Positions 8,411 through 16,876 of a stretch of DNA of 64,000 bases are shown in pieces. The first letter of the stretch is position 1. The number at the start of each line of letters is the position of its first letter. The position numbers were made by a program, and so were the translations under genes. This stretch comes from Halarsenatibacter silvermanii. Its GTDB lineage: Bacteria > Bacillota > Halanaerobiia > Halanaerobiales > Halarsenatibacteraceae. The notes beneath the pieces were generated by a model, which did not search any database, was not told the DNA's origin, and worked only from the letters and a program-made list of their open reading frames with translations. The stretch spans positions 1 through 64,000 of the forward strand of contig NZ_FNGO01000009.1 of assembly GCF_900103135.1 (NCBI RefSeq), given 5' to 3'.

Positions 8411-9460
8411 ATGACAGGCGAAAGATTTAACGATTCTGAAGAGATCATTATCGAGGAAGTTCTGGACCTGGATTTTGTGCAGGAACTGCAGGATGAATTC
8501 GTCAAAGCCCTGGGTATAGCCACCCTCACCTCCGATGTCGAGGGCAATAAGCTTACCGAGCCCAGCGGCTTTACCGATTTCTGTCAGCTGATGCGCTCCA
8601 GCGCAGAGGGAGAAAGGCGCTGCGAGGAGTCAGGACGCAGAGGAGGAAAAAAAGCCCGGAAAAGAGGAGAAGCACAGGTATATGAGTGCCACGCCGGGCT
8701 TTATGATTTTTCCATACCGATCGAGATAGCAGGCGAACATGTCTGCAATGTCAAAGGTGGACAGATCGTTCCCGAGGACCCTCCTACTAAAGAAGAAATA
8801 CGCAGCATAGCCCGGGAGTTAAATCTCGACCCGGAGCGGATGGAAGAAAAATTTGAGAATGTGCCCCGGGTGGAGGTAAGTCAGGTAAGAGCCGCAGCCA
8901 ACATAATGCAGCTGGTTCTTTCCTCCCTGAGCGAGGTCTGGTCTCACCAATACCAGCTGGAAGAATTCTCTCAGAAAAGGACCGAAAAATTCAACGATGC
9001 TTTCGATAGGATAGAAAGCATATCCGCCTCGGCTCAGGAGCTCACCGCCAGCTCCCAGGAGATCTCATCGCAGGCCAAAAATACTGAAGAACTGCTGGAA
9101 GAAGTGGAAGAAAGTCTCGATAGAACCGAGGATATTTATAATGCTGTTAAAAAGATAGCCGATAAAACGACGATTCTCGGGCTCAATGCCTCCATAGAAG
9201 CCGCCCGGTTAGGTCAGGAGGGCGCCGGCTTCAATGTGGTGGCCGAGGAGATTAGAGAGCTCTCCGAAAACTCCAAAGAATCGATCGCGGAGATCGAGAA
9301 AACCATGGTTGAGATGAGAAAAAAGATGGACGAAATTCACTCAGCCGCCGGCGAAACCAGCGAGATAACCGACGAGCAGGCCAATGCTGTCGAGGGGCTT
9401 ACCGAGGATCTGCAAAGGGTCCAGCATGTCATGCGGGAAGTCCTGGAGATGGATATATAA
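8411..9460 (+). CDS. PocR-domain methyl-accepting-type signalling protein
   Basis: Soluble chemoreceptor-like protein of 349 residues. Residues 15-170 form a PocR sensory domain, recognisable by CQLMRSSAEGERRCEESG, YECHAGLYDFSIPI and GGQIVPEDPP; PocR domains sense small organic molecules and were named from the propanediol regulator. Residues 195-345 are a shortened methyl-accepting coiled coil with SASAQELTASSQEISSQA and the conserved tip-like KTTILGLNASIEAARLGQ that contacts CheA/CheW. No transmembrane segment is present. ATG 8411 follows CTGGAGG; an in-frame ATG at 8318 has no site. It is divergent from glcD, so it may sense the same class of compound, but that is only context. Confidence 0.9.
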   Translation: MTGERFNDSEEIIIEEVLDLDFVQELQDEFVKALGIATLTSDVEGNKLTEPSGFTDFCQLMRSSAEGERRCEESGRRGGKKARKRGEAQVYECHAGLYDFSIPIEIAGEHVCNVKGGQIVPEDPPTKEEIRSIARELNLDPERMEEKFENVPRVEVSQVRAAANIMQLVLSSLSEVWSHQYQLEEFSQKRTEKFNDAFDRIESISASAQELTASSQEISSQAKNTEELLEEVEESLDRTEDIYNAVKKIADKTTILGLNASIEAARLGQEGAGFNVVAEEIRELSENSKESIAEIEKTMVEMRKKMDEIHSAAGETSEITDEQANAVEGLTEDLQRVQHVMREVLEMDI

Positions 9461-9664
9461 TCTCTCGGCAGAGATGATTATAATGCTGCGGGTGGCCACG
9501 TAATCCGCTCCGGCAAAATAAATAATGCCGGCCTCAAAAGGCTGGCGGCTGCTCTCGATATCCCTTTCGCCGAGTTTTTCTACGATGCACAGGTGATTGC
9601 TGGCGGTCTGTTCGAAATTCGCTTCCAGGGCATAATCCGATATCATGGCTATCTCCAGCTGCAT
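9341..9664 (-). CDS. Hypothetical protein, start unclear, overlaps the end of the PocR gene
   Basis: A frame on the minus strand reads like protein (ISADDFEQQFQNVHPYMQL onward, then a strand-rich core ending SAERLYIHLQDFP). Codon content stays plausible upstream of the only ATG, back to a stop near 9752, yet no ATG, GTG or TTG lies in that upstream part. The last 40 codons run antisense through the final 120 bases of the PocR gene. I do not recognise a family. It follows the zinc-ribbon gene directly, with a 0-40 base junction depending on the start, so it may be translationally coupled or the remnant of a longer gene with a frameshift. Confidence 0.4.
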   Translation of the reverse strand: MQLEIAMISDYALEANFEQTASNHLCIVEKLGERDIESSRQPFEAGIIYFAGADYVATRSIIIISAERLYIHLQDFPHDMLDPLQILGKPLDSIGLLVGYLAGFAGG

Positions 9665-9708
9665 ATATGGATGGACGTTCTGAAACTGCTGCTCAAAATC
9701 ATCGGCAC

Positions 9709-9906
9709 TTATCTTCGTTGAGATTTGCGCGGTTTATCGCTATCTCTTTTCTGCTCCTCCGTTTTCTCCTCGAAAAGACATCCGAACCAGTCACTGCCCT
9801 GCCAGCGATGACCGCATTTCTCGCAAATCTTGCAGCTGAGGCTGCTGTCATCGCAGGCAGCAGCATTCTCCTGAACGGATTCGCTGCCGCATCTGGGACA
9901 CATCAT
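9709..9906 (-). CDS. Small zinc-ribbon protein
   Basis: A 65-residue protein with two Cys pairs in a zinc-ribbon arrangement: MMCPRCGS at the start and CKICEKCGHRW about 20 residues later, followed by a charged tail rich in Lys, Arg and Glu. Such ribbons bind zinc structurally; function cannot be named. ATG is preceded by GGGGGGATAAAAA, and a good promoter lies about 140 bases further upstream, implying an untranslated leader of roughly 130 bases. It reads into the hypothetical frame that ends at 9341. Confidence 0.6.
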   Translation of the reverse strand: MMCPRCGSESVQENAAACDDSSLSCKICEKCGHRWQGSDWFGCLFEEKTEEQKRDSDKPRKSQRR

Positions 9907-10044
9907 TTTTTATCCCCCCCTGCAAAAGCACCCAGGCATCAAAAAACCCGGAAGCATAAGGAAGTTTATCATTATTCGTATGTAAAAGGGGGACGATTTT
10001 GACGGGGCGGACGGGTTCAAATTTTTGTTTTTTCCTCATCAATA

Positions 10045-10072
10045 ATTATACCAGATTTCTGCCACTAGTCAA
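10045..10072 (-). promoter_or_regulatory. Promoter for the zinc-ribbon gene
   Basis: On the minus strand TTGACT is followed after 16 bases by TATAAT. The gap 9907-10301 otherwise contains the leader of this gene, the rnhB promoter and a possible remnant of the MITE ends (10110-10152, TCTTCTTTTTATCAGTGGAT and AAAGAAGATCC). Confidence 0.6.
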
Positions 10073-10194
10073 AAAAAAATGGAACAGTCAGAACGGATAA
10101 GGGTCTTGAGTCTTCTTTTTATCAGTGGATAGATGATGAAGAAAGAAGATCCAGGGTTTTAAGCTGGAAAATGAAAAAAGTTTTTGCGACAGCT

Positions 10195-10222
10195 TTGTCA
10201 GCTGTAGAACATATGATACAAT
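10195..10222 (+). promoter_or_regulatory. Promoter for rnhB
   Basis: TTGTCA and TACAAT are 16 bases apart, about 80 bases before the rnhB start. The -35 region lies in a small inverted repeat, CAGCTTTGTCAGCTG. Confidence 0.5.
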
Positions 10223-10301
10223 GATTATAATAGCAAACTGAAATAATAGGAATATCATATCGGGTTGTGATGGGCAAATCTTAAAAGGAGGTCAGCCTGC
10301 G

Positions 10302-11129
10302 ATGGGAGAGCAGCTCCGGCTGGATTGTAATCTCGACATATCCTCCATGACCCTGGCCGAAATCAGGGATTATCTGCAGGGGCGGCAGCATATTCCCGAA
10401 CCAGTCCGCCGCCGTCTCGAAGCTGATGACCGCCGGGGCAGTAAAAAGCTGCTGCAATCACATAATCGCCGCCGCCAGAAACAAAAGCGCCGGCGCAGGC
10501 ATCTGAACCAGCTGAAAAAATATGAGAATGAGCTGCGGGAACAGGGAATTAAATTGATAGCCGGGCTGGACGAGGCCGGCTGCGGCGCCCTGGCAGGCCC
10601 GGTGATGGCTGGCGCCATAATTCTGCCGGCGGGCAGCCGGATAACGGGGGTAGATGACTGTAAAAAGCTGACGCCGGGCCGCCGTGAGGAACTGGCTCGC
10701 CGGCTGAAAGAAGAAGCTCTGGCCTGGAATACAGGCGAGGCCGGGGTGAGCGAGATAGACAACCTGGGCATCACCTCTGCCACCTCGCTGGCCATGTTCA
10801 GAGCTGCCGACGGTTTAACCCCCGAACCAGAACGCCTGCTTGTCGATGGTCACCCGGAATTGCCTGAGCTGGATTTTCCGATAGAAGGAGTAGCCGGCGG
10901 AGACGGATGTGTTTATTCGATAGCTGCCGCCTCTATTCTGGCCAAGGTCTGCCGCGATCGAAAGATGGATAGGCTGGCTGAAAATTTTCCCGGCTACGCC
11001 TTTGCAGAACACAGGGGTTATGGAACTCCCGCCCATCGCCGGGAAGTAAGCCGCCGCGGTCAAACGCCTCTACACCGCCGGGATTTTAGTTTCAATAAGC
11101 GCGGCCAACTCAGTCTTTTAACACAATAA
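10302..11129 (+). CDS. rnhB: Ribonuclease HII with altered GRG motif
   Basis: RNase HII, which cuts RNA in RNA-DNA hybrids and single ribonucleotides in DNA. The catalytic domain starts near residue 85 with GLDEAGCGALAGPV; the acidic residues D90 and E91 are present, as are SIAAASILAKVCRDR and a Gly-Tyr-Gly segment near the end. The family normally has GRG where this protein has G-C-G (codons GGC TGC GGC), so the arginine that reads the RNA-DNA junction is lost. A basic N-terminal extension of about 80 residues, as in Bacillus RnhB, is rich in Arg and Gln. The length of 275 residues is usual. ATG follows AAAAGGAGGTCAGCCTGCG. Confidence 0.93.
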   Translation: MGEQLRLDCNLDISSMTLAEIRDYLQGRQHIPEPVRRRLEADDRRGSKKLLQSHNRRRQKQKRRRRHLNQLKKYENELREQGIKLIAGLDEAGCGALAGPVMAGAIILPAGSRITGVDDCKKLTPGRREELARRLKEEALAWNTGEAGVSEIDNLGITSATSLAMFRAADGLTPEPERLLVDGHPELPELDFPIEGVAGGDGCVYSIAAASILAKVCRDRKMDRLAENFPGYAFAEHRGYGTPAHRREVSRRGQTPLHRRDFSFNKRGQLSLLTQ

Positions 11130-11175
11130 AAATTCGGAAGTTAGACTGCAGCCTCAAAAGGAGGAAATAGACTGC

Positions 11176-13023
11176 ATGAGTTTTGACGATATGCGGGCTC
11201 AGCCAGATATAGAAACGGCAGGCTGGTACGAAAGAGCACTTTATAGCCTCAGCTCTTACCGGGAGGATAAAAACCGGCTGCTGGCCCTGATAATAATCGG
11301 TTTGAGTTTTTTAACAGCATTATTTTTACTCATTCGCTTTGCCGGACAGAGCTCATTATTGAGCTTTATCCTGATCTTTCCCGTAATGCTGACAGGTTTT
11401 TTCTTCAAGATCAGGGGAGGACTTCTGGCAGGAGCTGCGGCAGCTCTGCTGCTGCTGGCCTTTCATCCGCAGTTATCTCCCGCAGGATTACCTGTTCTCT
11501 TTCCCTCGGGTTCTCTCTGGTTTTTCGCCTCTTCAACCATCACTCTGCTGGGATTTTTGACCGGGGCCGTTTTAAAATCTTTTGATCACCGCATTAAAAA
11601 TCTGAGAAAAAGCTCCTTCTACAATCCCGATTCTGGACTGCCCAACCGAGCTTACCTGCTCGACAGACTGGAAAAGCTTATGGTTAGCGCTTCCAGGATG
11701 CAGCTGCTGCTGATCGAAATAGATAATTATCCCGAAATCGTAAGCAGCATAGGTCATGAAAAGGCCGGCAGTTTCCGCAGAAAAGCTGCTGAAACTCTGC
11801 GTCGAAATATTCAACAGAAAGCCGAACCTGCGAAAAAACAGGATGACCTCTTTGAAATATATGATATATACGAGGATAAGCTGGCTGTGATACTCAGCGT
11901 CACCAGCAAAAAGCAGCTAAAGTCTTTGAGTGTCGAAATCGAAGATCTCTCCCAACAGACACTTTATTTTGACGAGATACCTCTTTTTCTCAATATATCT
12001 CTGGGAGCTGCCTGCTACAGCCAAAAACGCGAGGAATGTGAGATAGAAACCGGAGAAAAACTGCTCAAAAACGCCTACATAGCCCTGCGCCGCTCCCGGG
12101 AGCAGGCCGGCAAACCCATCATTCTCACCGGGCAGGAAGCCCGGGATAGTTCGGCCCGGCTGCATCTGCTGGGCGATGTGAAAAACGCTCTGGAAAAAAA
12201 CCAGTTTAAGCTAAACTATCAGCCCAAAATAGATCTTGAAACCGGCAGAATTATCTCTGTAGAAGCTCTAATCCGCTGGGTTCGACCCTCGGGCGAGATA
12301 GTGCCGCCCGGGGAGTTCATTCCGCGGGTGGAGAAGACGGCTCTCATAAATCAGCTCAGCTTCTGGGTGGTCTCCCGGGCTTCCGAACATCTTCTGTTTC
12401 TGGAAAAAGAGGGTATAGATTTAAATATGGCCGTCAACATATCGCCCAACAACCTGCTCGAAGAAACTTTTTTACAGGACGTTGATTACGCTTTGAAAGA
12501 AGTAGGCCTTTCACCCGAAAGGTTCGACCTTGAACTCACCGAAACTGATCTCATGCGGGAAAAGACCCGGGGACGAAATATTATCAACCGACTGCTCGAG
12601 CGCGGTTATCAGTTTTCGCTGGATGACTTCGGTTCCGGTCATTCCTCGCTATCCTATCTCAAGAATTTGAATTTCAACTATCTCAAGATAGACCGCTCTT
12701 TTGTCAGCGATATGGCCGCCGAAAGGCGCATCTATGAGATAGTAAATACTGCCATCACCCTTGGTCATGAACTGGGCAGCAGTGTCGTAGCCGAAGGGGT
12801 TGAAAACCGGGAAGATCTCAAGCTGCTGAAGGGAATGGACTGCGACTGCGTTCAGGGCTATTATATCAGCAGGCCCCTCTCTTTAAAAAAACTGCTAGAT
12901 TTCTGCCAGGAGTGGCAGCCGGAGGATATCACCGATTTGAGTCCCGCTCGTTACGAGGATCTGCCAGAAAACGAATCGGGCTTGTCCTCGGCCGTTGGGC
13001 CTGTTTCAGATTTTAGCGGCTGA
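11176..13023 (+). CDS. Membrane EAL protein with degenerate GGDEF (c-di-GMP phosphodiesterase)
   Basis: Inner-membrane signalling protein of 615 residues. About residues 35-125 hold three to four hydrophobic segments. Residues 145-310 are a GGDEF-like domain in which the signature loop is IYEDKLAVIL instead of GGDEF, so cyclase activity is unlikely. Residues 330-575 are an EAL domain with all usual marks: the ExL motif in VEALIRW, NISPNNL, ELTETD, LDDFGSGHSSLSYL, KIDRSF and VAEGVE. It therefore most likely hydrolyses cyclic di-GMP, with the dead GGDEF possibly a GTP sensor. ATG follows AAAAGGAGGAAATAGACTGC, 46 bases after rnhB. Confidence 0.93.
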   Translation: MSFDDMRAQPDIETAGWYERALYSLSSYREDKNRLLALIIIGLSFLTALFLLIRFAGQSSLLSFILIFPVMLTGFFFKIRGGLLAGAAAALLLLAFHPQLSPAGLPVLFPSGSLWFFASSTITLLGFLTGAVLKSFDHRIKNLRKSSFYNPDSGLPNRAYLLDRLEKLMVSASRMQLLLIEIDNYPEIVSSIGHEKAGSFRRKAAETLRRNIQQKAEPAKKQDDLFEIYDIYEDKLAVILSVTSKKQLKSLSVEIEDLSQQTLYFDEIPLFLNISLGAACYSQKREECEIETGEKLLKNAYIALRRSREQAGKPIILTGQEARDSSARLHLLGDVKNALEKNQFKLNYQPKIDLETGRIISVEALIRWVRPSGEIVPPGEFIPRVEKTALINQLSFWVVSRASEHLLFLEKEGIDLNMAVNISPNNLLEETFLQDVDYALKEVGLSPERFDLELTETDLMREKTRGRNIINRLLERGYQFSLDDFGSGHSSLSYLKNLNFNYLKIDRSFVSDMAAERRIYEIVNTAITLGHELGSSVVAEGVENREDLKLLKGMDCDCVQGYYISRPLSLKKLLDFCQEWQPEDITDLSPARYEDLPENESGLSSAVGPVSDFSG

Positions 13024-13068
13024 CAAAAAAACGAGAAAAAACATTTAGCGGATCGGAGGTGTCTCTGC

Positions 13069-13701
13069 GTGAATTATAAAGATTATTCGCTGGAGGATTT
13101 TTCTGAGATGCTGGCTTCTAAAAATCCGACTCCGGGCGGAGGCAGCGCTGCCGCTGTCGGAGGGGCGCTGGCCGCTTCTCTGCTTTTGATGGTTGTCCGG
13201 GTTACAGCCCGAAGCCCGGAGCTGGAAAGCCTGGAGGATATTCTGGAAGCCAAAAAGCTGAAATGCCTGGAGCTGATCGAGGAGGACGCCGACTGTTTTA
13301 ATCGGGTGATGGAGGCTCATCGACTTCCCCGGAGCAGCGAAAAAAAGCGGCGGCAGCGGCGGCGCGAGATAGAGGCTGCCCTAAAAAAAGCCTCCAATTC
13401 ACCGCTGGAGATGCTCGATCTGACATCGGAGATCGCCGAACTCGCCGTCGAGATCGTCGAAAAAGGCAATCCCAATGCGGTGGCCGATGCAGCCGCGGCC
13501 GGTCTGGCCGCCCACGCAGCAGCTGAAACCGCTTTCTATAATATTATGACCAATCTGGAATCGATAGAGGATGAAAAATTTGTCGAAAAGGCCGGCAGCC
13601 GCGCCTACAGACTGCGCGAGGAGACGGCCTCGCTCAAAGAAGAGGTGATAAAAAAGACCGAGGATAAAATCTCGATTCTCGGCCGGGACTGGCAGCTTTG
13701 A
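13069..13701 (+). CDS. fchA: Cyclodeaminase/cyclohydrolase family protein
   Basis: Protein of 210 residues from the formiminotransferase-cyclodeaminase family. Stand-alone members act as formimidoyl-THF cyclodeaminase or methenyl-THF cyclohydrolase in one-carbon metabolism. The family opening NPTPGGGSAAAVGGALAASL is present at about residues 19-38, followed by an all-helical body with PLEMLDLTSEIAELA and NPNAVADAAAAGLAAHAA. GTG follows CGGAGGTGTCTCTGC. The gene is 45 bases after the EAL gene and 38 before cobO, so it may be cotranscribed. I cannot tell which of the two reactions it carries out. Confidence 0.88.
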   Translation: MNYKDYSLEDFSEMLASKNPTPGGGSAAAVGGALAASLLLMVVRVTARSPELESLEDILEAKKLKCLELIEEDADCFNRVMEAHRLPRSSEKKRRQRRREIEAALKKASNSPLEMLDLTSEIAELAVEIVEKGNPNAVADAAAAGLAAHAAAETAFYNIMTNLESIEDEKFVEKAGSRAYRLREETASLKEEVIKKTEDKISILGRDWQL

Positions 13702-13739
13702 TATACCGCCGGTGAATCAGGCAGGAGGAGGAATAGAAA

Positions 13740-14285
13740 TTGAACGAAAGCAGGGCTGAAAACAGAGAAAAAAAACCGGGCATGGTGCATGTATATACAG
13801 GCAGCGGCAAGGGCAAGACCACTGCTGCCATCGGGATAACGATAAGAGCTCTGGGAGCAGGGCTCAGGGTTTTTTTCGCCCAGTTTATCAAGGGCAGACG
13901 TTACAGCGAGCTGGAGATACTGGAAGATATGGAGAATCTGGAGCTCAGGCAGTACGGACAGAAAGGTTTTATCCGGGGAAAACCGCAGGCTCGGGATTTA
14001 GAGCTGGCCCGCAGGGGCTTAAAAGAGACAGCCAGAGCTTTAAAAAGCGGCAAATACGGGCTGGTAGTACTGGATGAGGCCACCATAGCACTAAAATATG
14101 AGCTTTTTACGCTGGACGAGCTGCTGGAAATTCTGGCAGAAAGGGACAGAGGTGTGGAAGCGGTTGTGACCGGGGGTGGGGCGCCGCCGGAGCTGATCGA
14201 AAGCGCCGACCTGGTCACCAGCATGGAAAAGATAAAACATTATTTCGATGAGGGAGTTTCGGCCCGACCGGGCATCGAGAAGTGA
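13740..14285 (+). CDS. cobO: Cob(I)alamin adenosyltransferase, CobO/BtuR type
   Basis: Transfers the adenosyl group of ATP to cob(I)alamin or cobinamide, making the coenzyme form of B12. The P-loop GSGKGKTTAAIG is at about residues 21-32; FAQFIKGRR, ELRQYGQKGF, VVLDEATIALKYEL and VVTGGGAPPELIE are typical of the CobA/BtuR family. At 181 residues it is of normal length. TTG follows AGGAGGAGGAATAGAAA. Other cobalamin genes lie 3 kb to the right. A strong terminator closes the transcript directly behind the stop. Confidence 0.94.
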   Translation: MNESRAENREKKPGMVHVYTGSGKGKTTAAIGITIRALGAGLRVFFAQFIKGRRYSELEILEDMENLELRQYGQKGFIRGKPQARDLELARRGLKETARALKSGKYGLVVLDEATIALKYELFTLDELLEILAERDRGVEAVVTGGGAPPELIESADLVTSMEKIKHYFDEGVSARPGIEK

Positions 14286-14287
14286 AA

Positions 14288-14336
14288 ACGGGCAGCTTCC
14301 CTTTTTGCCTTTAAAAGGGAAAGCTGCCCGTTTTTT
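14288..14336 (+). terminator. Rho-independent terminator after cobO
   Basis: A perfect stem built from CGGGCAGCTTCCCTTTT and AAAAGGGAAAGCTGCCCG is followed by TTTTTT. It may serve the nhaC transcript from the other strand less well, since an A-run rather than more T follows there. Confidence 0.9.
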
Positions 14337-14386
14337 GCATTTTCATTCTTTAAGGCTTCGATCTCTCTGGCGAATATATTAAGATA

Positions 14387-15886
14387 TTATTCTTCTATAT
14401 CACTGTCTTCAACCAAAAGTCCCTTATGAGGTTTATCGCTGAGCTCGCCCTCGGGTCCTTCAAACTTTCTGTCCCAGCCGGTAAGGCCGGAGATCAAAAG
14501 GACCAAAAGCAGGGCAAAACCGTAAAATACGAAGGGAGTAAGCTGAGTCGGCAGCACCGGATCGACAAAAGCATATTCAGCTGCCTGAGCTTCGATGGTC
14601 GTTACCAGCAAAAGCAGACCGCCGCTCCAGGGGAAGACATAACCGAGAGAAGATGTCGGCCCGTCCAAAAAGGCAGCCCGCCGGTAAGGGTGAATTCCAT
14701 AGGACTCACCCAGTTCTCTTACAAAGGGAGCAGCTGCCACCTCGGCGGCGGTGTTGATGGTGATAACTGTGTTCATGGCGGCAACGACAGCCCAATAGGA
14801 AAGCTCCACGCGCCAGAGCATGCCCTTGATATTGCTGCGGGCGAATACCATAATATCGTGCATGGCACCGCTGAGCTGTATCAGATGACCCATGGACACT
14901 ATCAGCATGACCAGTATAGCGTACTCAACATATCCGGCAATTCCATCGATCAAAGCTCCCGACATGGTCAGTTCTTCAAAATCAAAGTGTACCAGATCAC
15001 TGAGCGGAGCCAGGCCTAATATGAGGTTCAATATAAAACCGACAGCGATGCCCCAGCTCAAAGATACGATGAGATGATACCCGCTAAAAGCTACAAACAG
15101 CACCACGGCAAAGGGTATTAAAAGCCAGAGTCCGGCAGGATCGGCGTATTCAGCAACTATCTCCGCTCCCTCGCCTACAGCAGCTGCGTCCGGAGCTCCG
15201 CCCAACCACAGATAGAGAAATATAACAGGTATAGCAGCTATTATTACGTATTTAAAACGATAGCGGACAACTCCAGGGACATCAGTATTCTGTGTTGCCG
15301 CCGAGACGATGGTGGTATCGGATATAGGTGCCAGCTTATCGTCAAAGGCAGCGCCGCTGAGAATGGCACCACCCAGAATAACTGGATGCGCTCCAACTGC
15401 AATGCCGGCTGGATACATCAGCGTACCAAAGGCTACTGCCGTGCCATAACCGGTTCCCACAGCCGAACAGAAAATAGCGGCCAGAATGAAGGTCAATGTG
15501 GTAAAAATAGCGCCCTCCGCGCCGGCGAGTTCAGCCAGCCAGATCAGACCTTCGACCAGACCGCCGGCCTGCAAAACCTCCGAAAACATACCGGCAAAAA
15601 ACCAGGCAACTATAGCCACAGCACCTATCGTTTGAGTAAAACCTTCCATTACAGCCTGGGCATAGGTATGACCGTCCTGTTTGCAGAGCACCATTCCTAC
15701 AATTAAGCCGATAACAGCTCCCAGCGAAAGACCGTTGGTGGTAACAACCTCGGTCATGCTGGCTATGATAGCCCAGACGATAAAGAAAAGCATGGGGATG
15801 GCTGATCCGAAAGATCCCAGCCTAAAATCGATACTGGTCACCTCATCAACTTCCGGTTCTAACTGAAACTTCTCTTCATCCGCCAT
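14387..15886 (-). CDS. nhaC: Na+/H+ antiporter, NhaC family
   Basis: Inner-membrane secondary transporter of 499 residues with about twelve hydrophobic segments, expected to exchange sodium for protons. Family marks are CSAVGTGYGTAVAFGTLM, GGAILSGAAFDDKLAPISDT (about residues 178-197) and AEVAAAPFVRELGE. The polar N-terminus of about 25 residues is acidic. ATG follows AGGAGGGTTGGTAT. NhaC-type proteins can also exchange malate for lactate, so the substrate is not certain. It stands alone, reading toward the cobO terminator. The upstream 510-base gap may hold a leader (see the regulatory entry). Confidence 0.92.
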   Translation of the reverse strand: MADEEKFQLEPEVDEVTSIDFRLGSFGSAIPMLFFIVWAIIASMTEVVTTNGLSLGAVIGLIVGMVLCKQDGHTYAQAVMEGFTQTIGAVAIVAWFFAGMFSEVLQAGGLVEGLIWLAELAGAEGAIFTTLTFILAAIFCSAVGTGYGTAVAFGTLMYPAGIAVGAHPVILGGAILSGAAFDDKLAPISDTTIVSAATQNTDVPGVVRYRFKYVIIAAIPVIFLYLWLGGAPDAAAVGEGAEIVAEYADPAGLWLLIPFAVVLFVAFSGYHLIVSLSWGIAVGFILNLILGLAPLSDLVHFDFEELTMSGALIDGIAGYVEYAILVMLIVSMGHLIQLSGAMHDIMVFARSNIKGMLWRVELSYWAVVAAMNTVITINTAAEVAAAPFVRELGESYGIHPYRRAAFLDGPTSSLGYVFPWSGGLLLLVTTIEAQAAEYAFVDPVLPTQLTPFVFYGFALLLVLLISGLTGWDRKFEGPEGELSDKPHKGLLVEDSDIEE

Positions 15887-16304
15887 ATACCAACCCTCCT
15901 GTTTTAGTTATTATTTTAATTTTTTATTATTGCGGCTTTTCCACATACTCTTAATATTCCGGCTTTTATGCAATTGTTTTCCCTGCAGCTCACCTCCTTT
16001 GCTGGCTTAAACGCAGCAATAGCCCGGAATCAGAAACCGGACAGGATCAATTTTAAAACAGAAAGCGCAGGTTTCAAATCACCGGGCTTATCTTCTTATG
16101 CTTTTTATTTGACGGTTTAAGCCTGTGAATTATGTTTGAAAATGGAAATGTTCTTATATTTTCCGGTTTTAAGTATAATATATTTTGAAAATAAAATCAA
16201 CTTTGATAAAATTTTCACTTTATTGCTTTTTATCCCCTCCGCTCAAGTTTAGTTTTCGGTTATTTTTATGTGGTCGACTGGAAAGCAAAATAAATTTTTG
16301 AGAA
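15887..16304 (-). promoter_or_regulatory. Long leader region upstream of nhaC
   Basis: This gene-free stretch contains, on the minus strand, AAAGGAGGTGAG (full match to the 16S tail) just before an open frame of 25 codons starting with CTG (15988 down to 15911) that is Lys/Arg/Asn rich. Further upstream AGCCCGG and CCGGGCT form inverted arms about 55 bases apart. This could be a leader peptide or RNA control of nhaC, but neither the CTG start nor the stem is proven. AT-rich DNA at 16130-16260 may hold the promoter. Confidence 0.35.
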
Positions 16305-16330
16305 ATAAAAAAGCCCCCGTCAGGGGGCTG
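16305..16330 (-). terminator. Terminator of dps
   Basis: On the minus strand AGCCCCCTGACGGGGGCT is followed by TTTTTTATT. Confidence 0.88.
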
Positions 16331-16396
16331 ATTGAAGTTTATATAGCCGGTATCATTTTGTTTTAGCACAGGGGTTTTGTTATTCTTGAATTCGGT

Positions 16397-16834
16397 TTAC
16401 CCGGCGAGCATGCTCTCCAGGAACCAAATTTTCAGATTGTAATAATCTGCCTGTTCTTCCATTTCGCCCACAACATCAAATTCGTCGGCCTCATCTGCTT
16501 TTTCTCGGATCTCTACAGCCAGTGATTTCATCTCCCTCAAGTCTTCCAGCACTATTTCTATAACTTCATCATGATCAAATTCGCGCGCTTCAAGTTCTTC
16601 AACAGTAGCTTTGTCTGCATAATCTTCCAGTTTAACCAGCGGCATTTCGCCTTTCATTTTTAATATTTCAGCGATTTCATCGTAATAAACGAAAAATTCT
16701 TCGTAAACTTCTTCCGTGAACTCATGCAGCTGGACGAATCTAGGACCTACAACATTCCAGTGCAAATTGTGAAGCTTGGAATTAAGTACTGCCAGATTGG
16801 AAAGATAGACCTGTAAATCATCGTAGAAATCCAT
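16397..16834 (-). CDS. dps: Dps-type miniferritin
   Basis: DNA-protection ferritin of 145 residues that oxidises and stores iron with peroxide and forms 12-mers in the cytosol. The ferroxidase residues are in LHNLHWNVVGPRFVQLHEF, with the following TEEVYEEFFVYYDEIAE carrying the acidic partners from the neighbouring subunit. The protein is strongly acidic, in keeping with its neighbours. ATG follows AGGAGGAATTTAAA. It has its own consensus promoter and terminator, so it is a single-gene unit. Confidence 0.94.
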   Translation of the reverse strand: MDFYDDLQVYLSNLAVLNSKLHNLHWNVVGPRFVQLHEFTEEVYEEFFVYYDEIAEILKMKGEMPLVKLEDYADKATVEELEAREFDHDEVIEIVLEDLREMKSLAVEIREKADEADEFDVVGEMEEQADYYNLKIWFLESMLAG

Positions 16835-16876
16835 TTTAAATTCCTCCTGTTGTTTTGTTGTTTCATTTATTATCTC

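Noticed and set aside
10110-10152. Short MITE remnant before rnhB
   Set aside because: TCTTCTTTTTATCAGTGGAT and AAAGAAGATCC resemble the MITE ends, but only 43 bases remain and there is no target duplication; not listed as an element.
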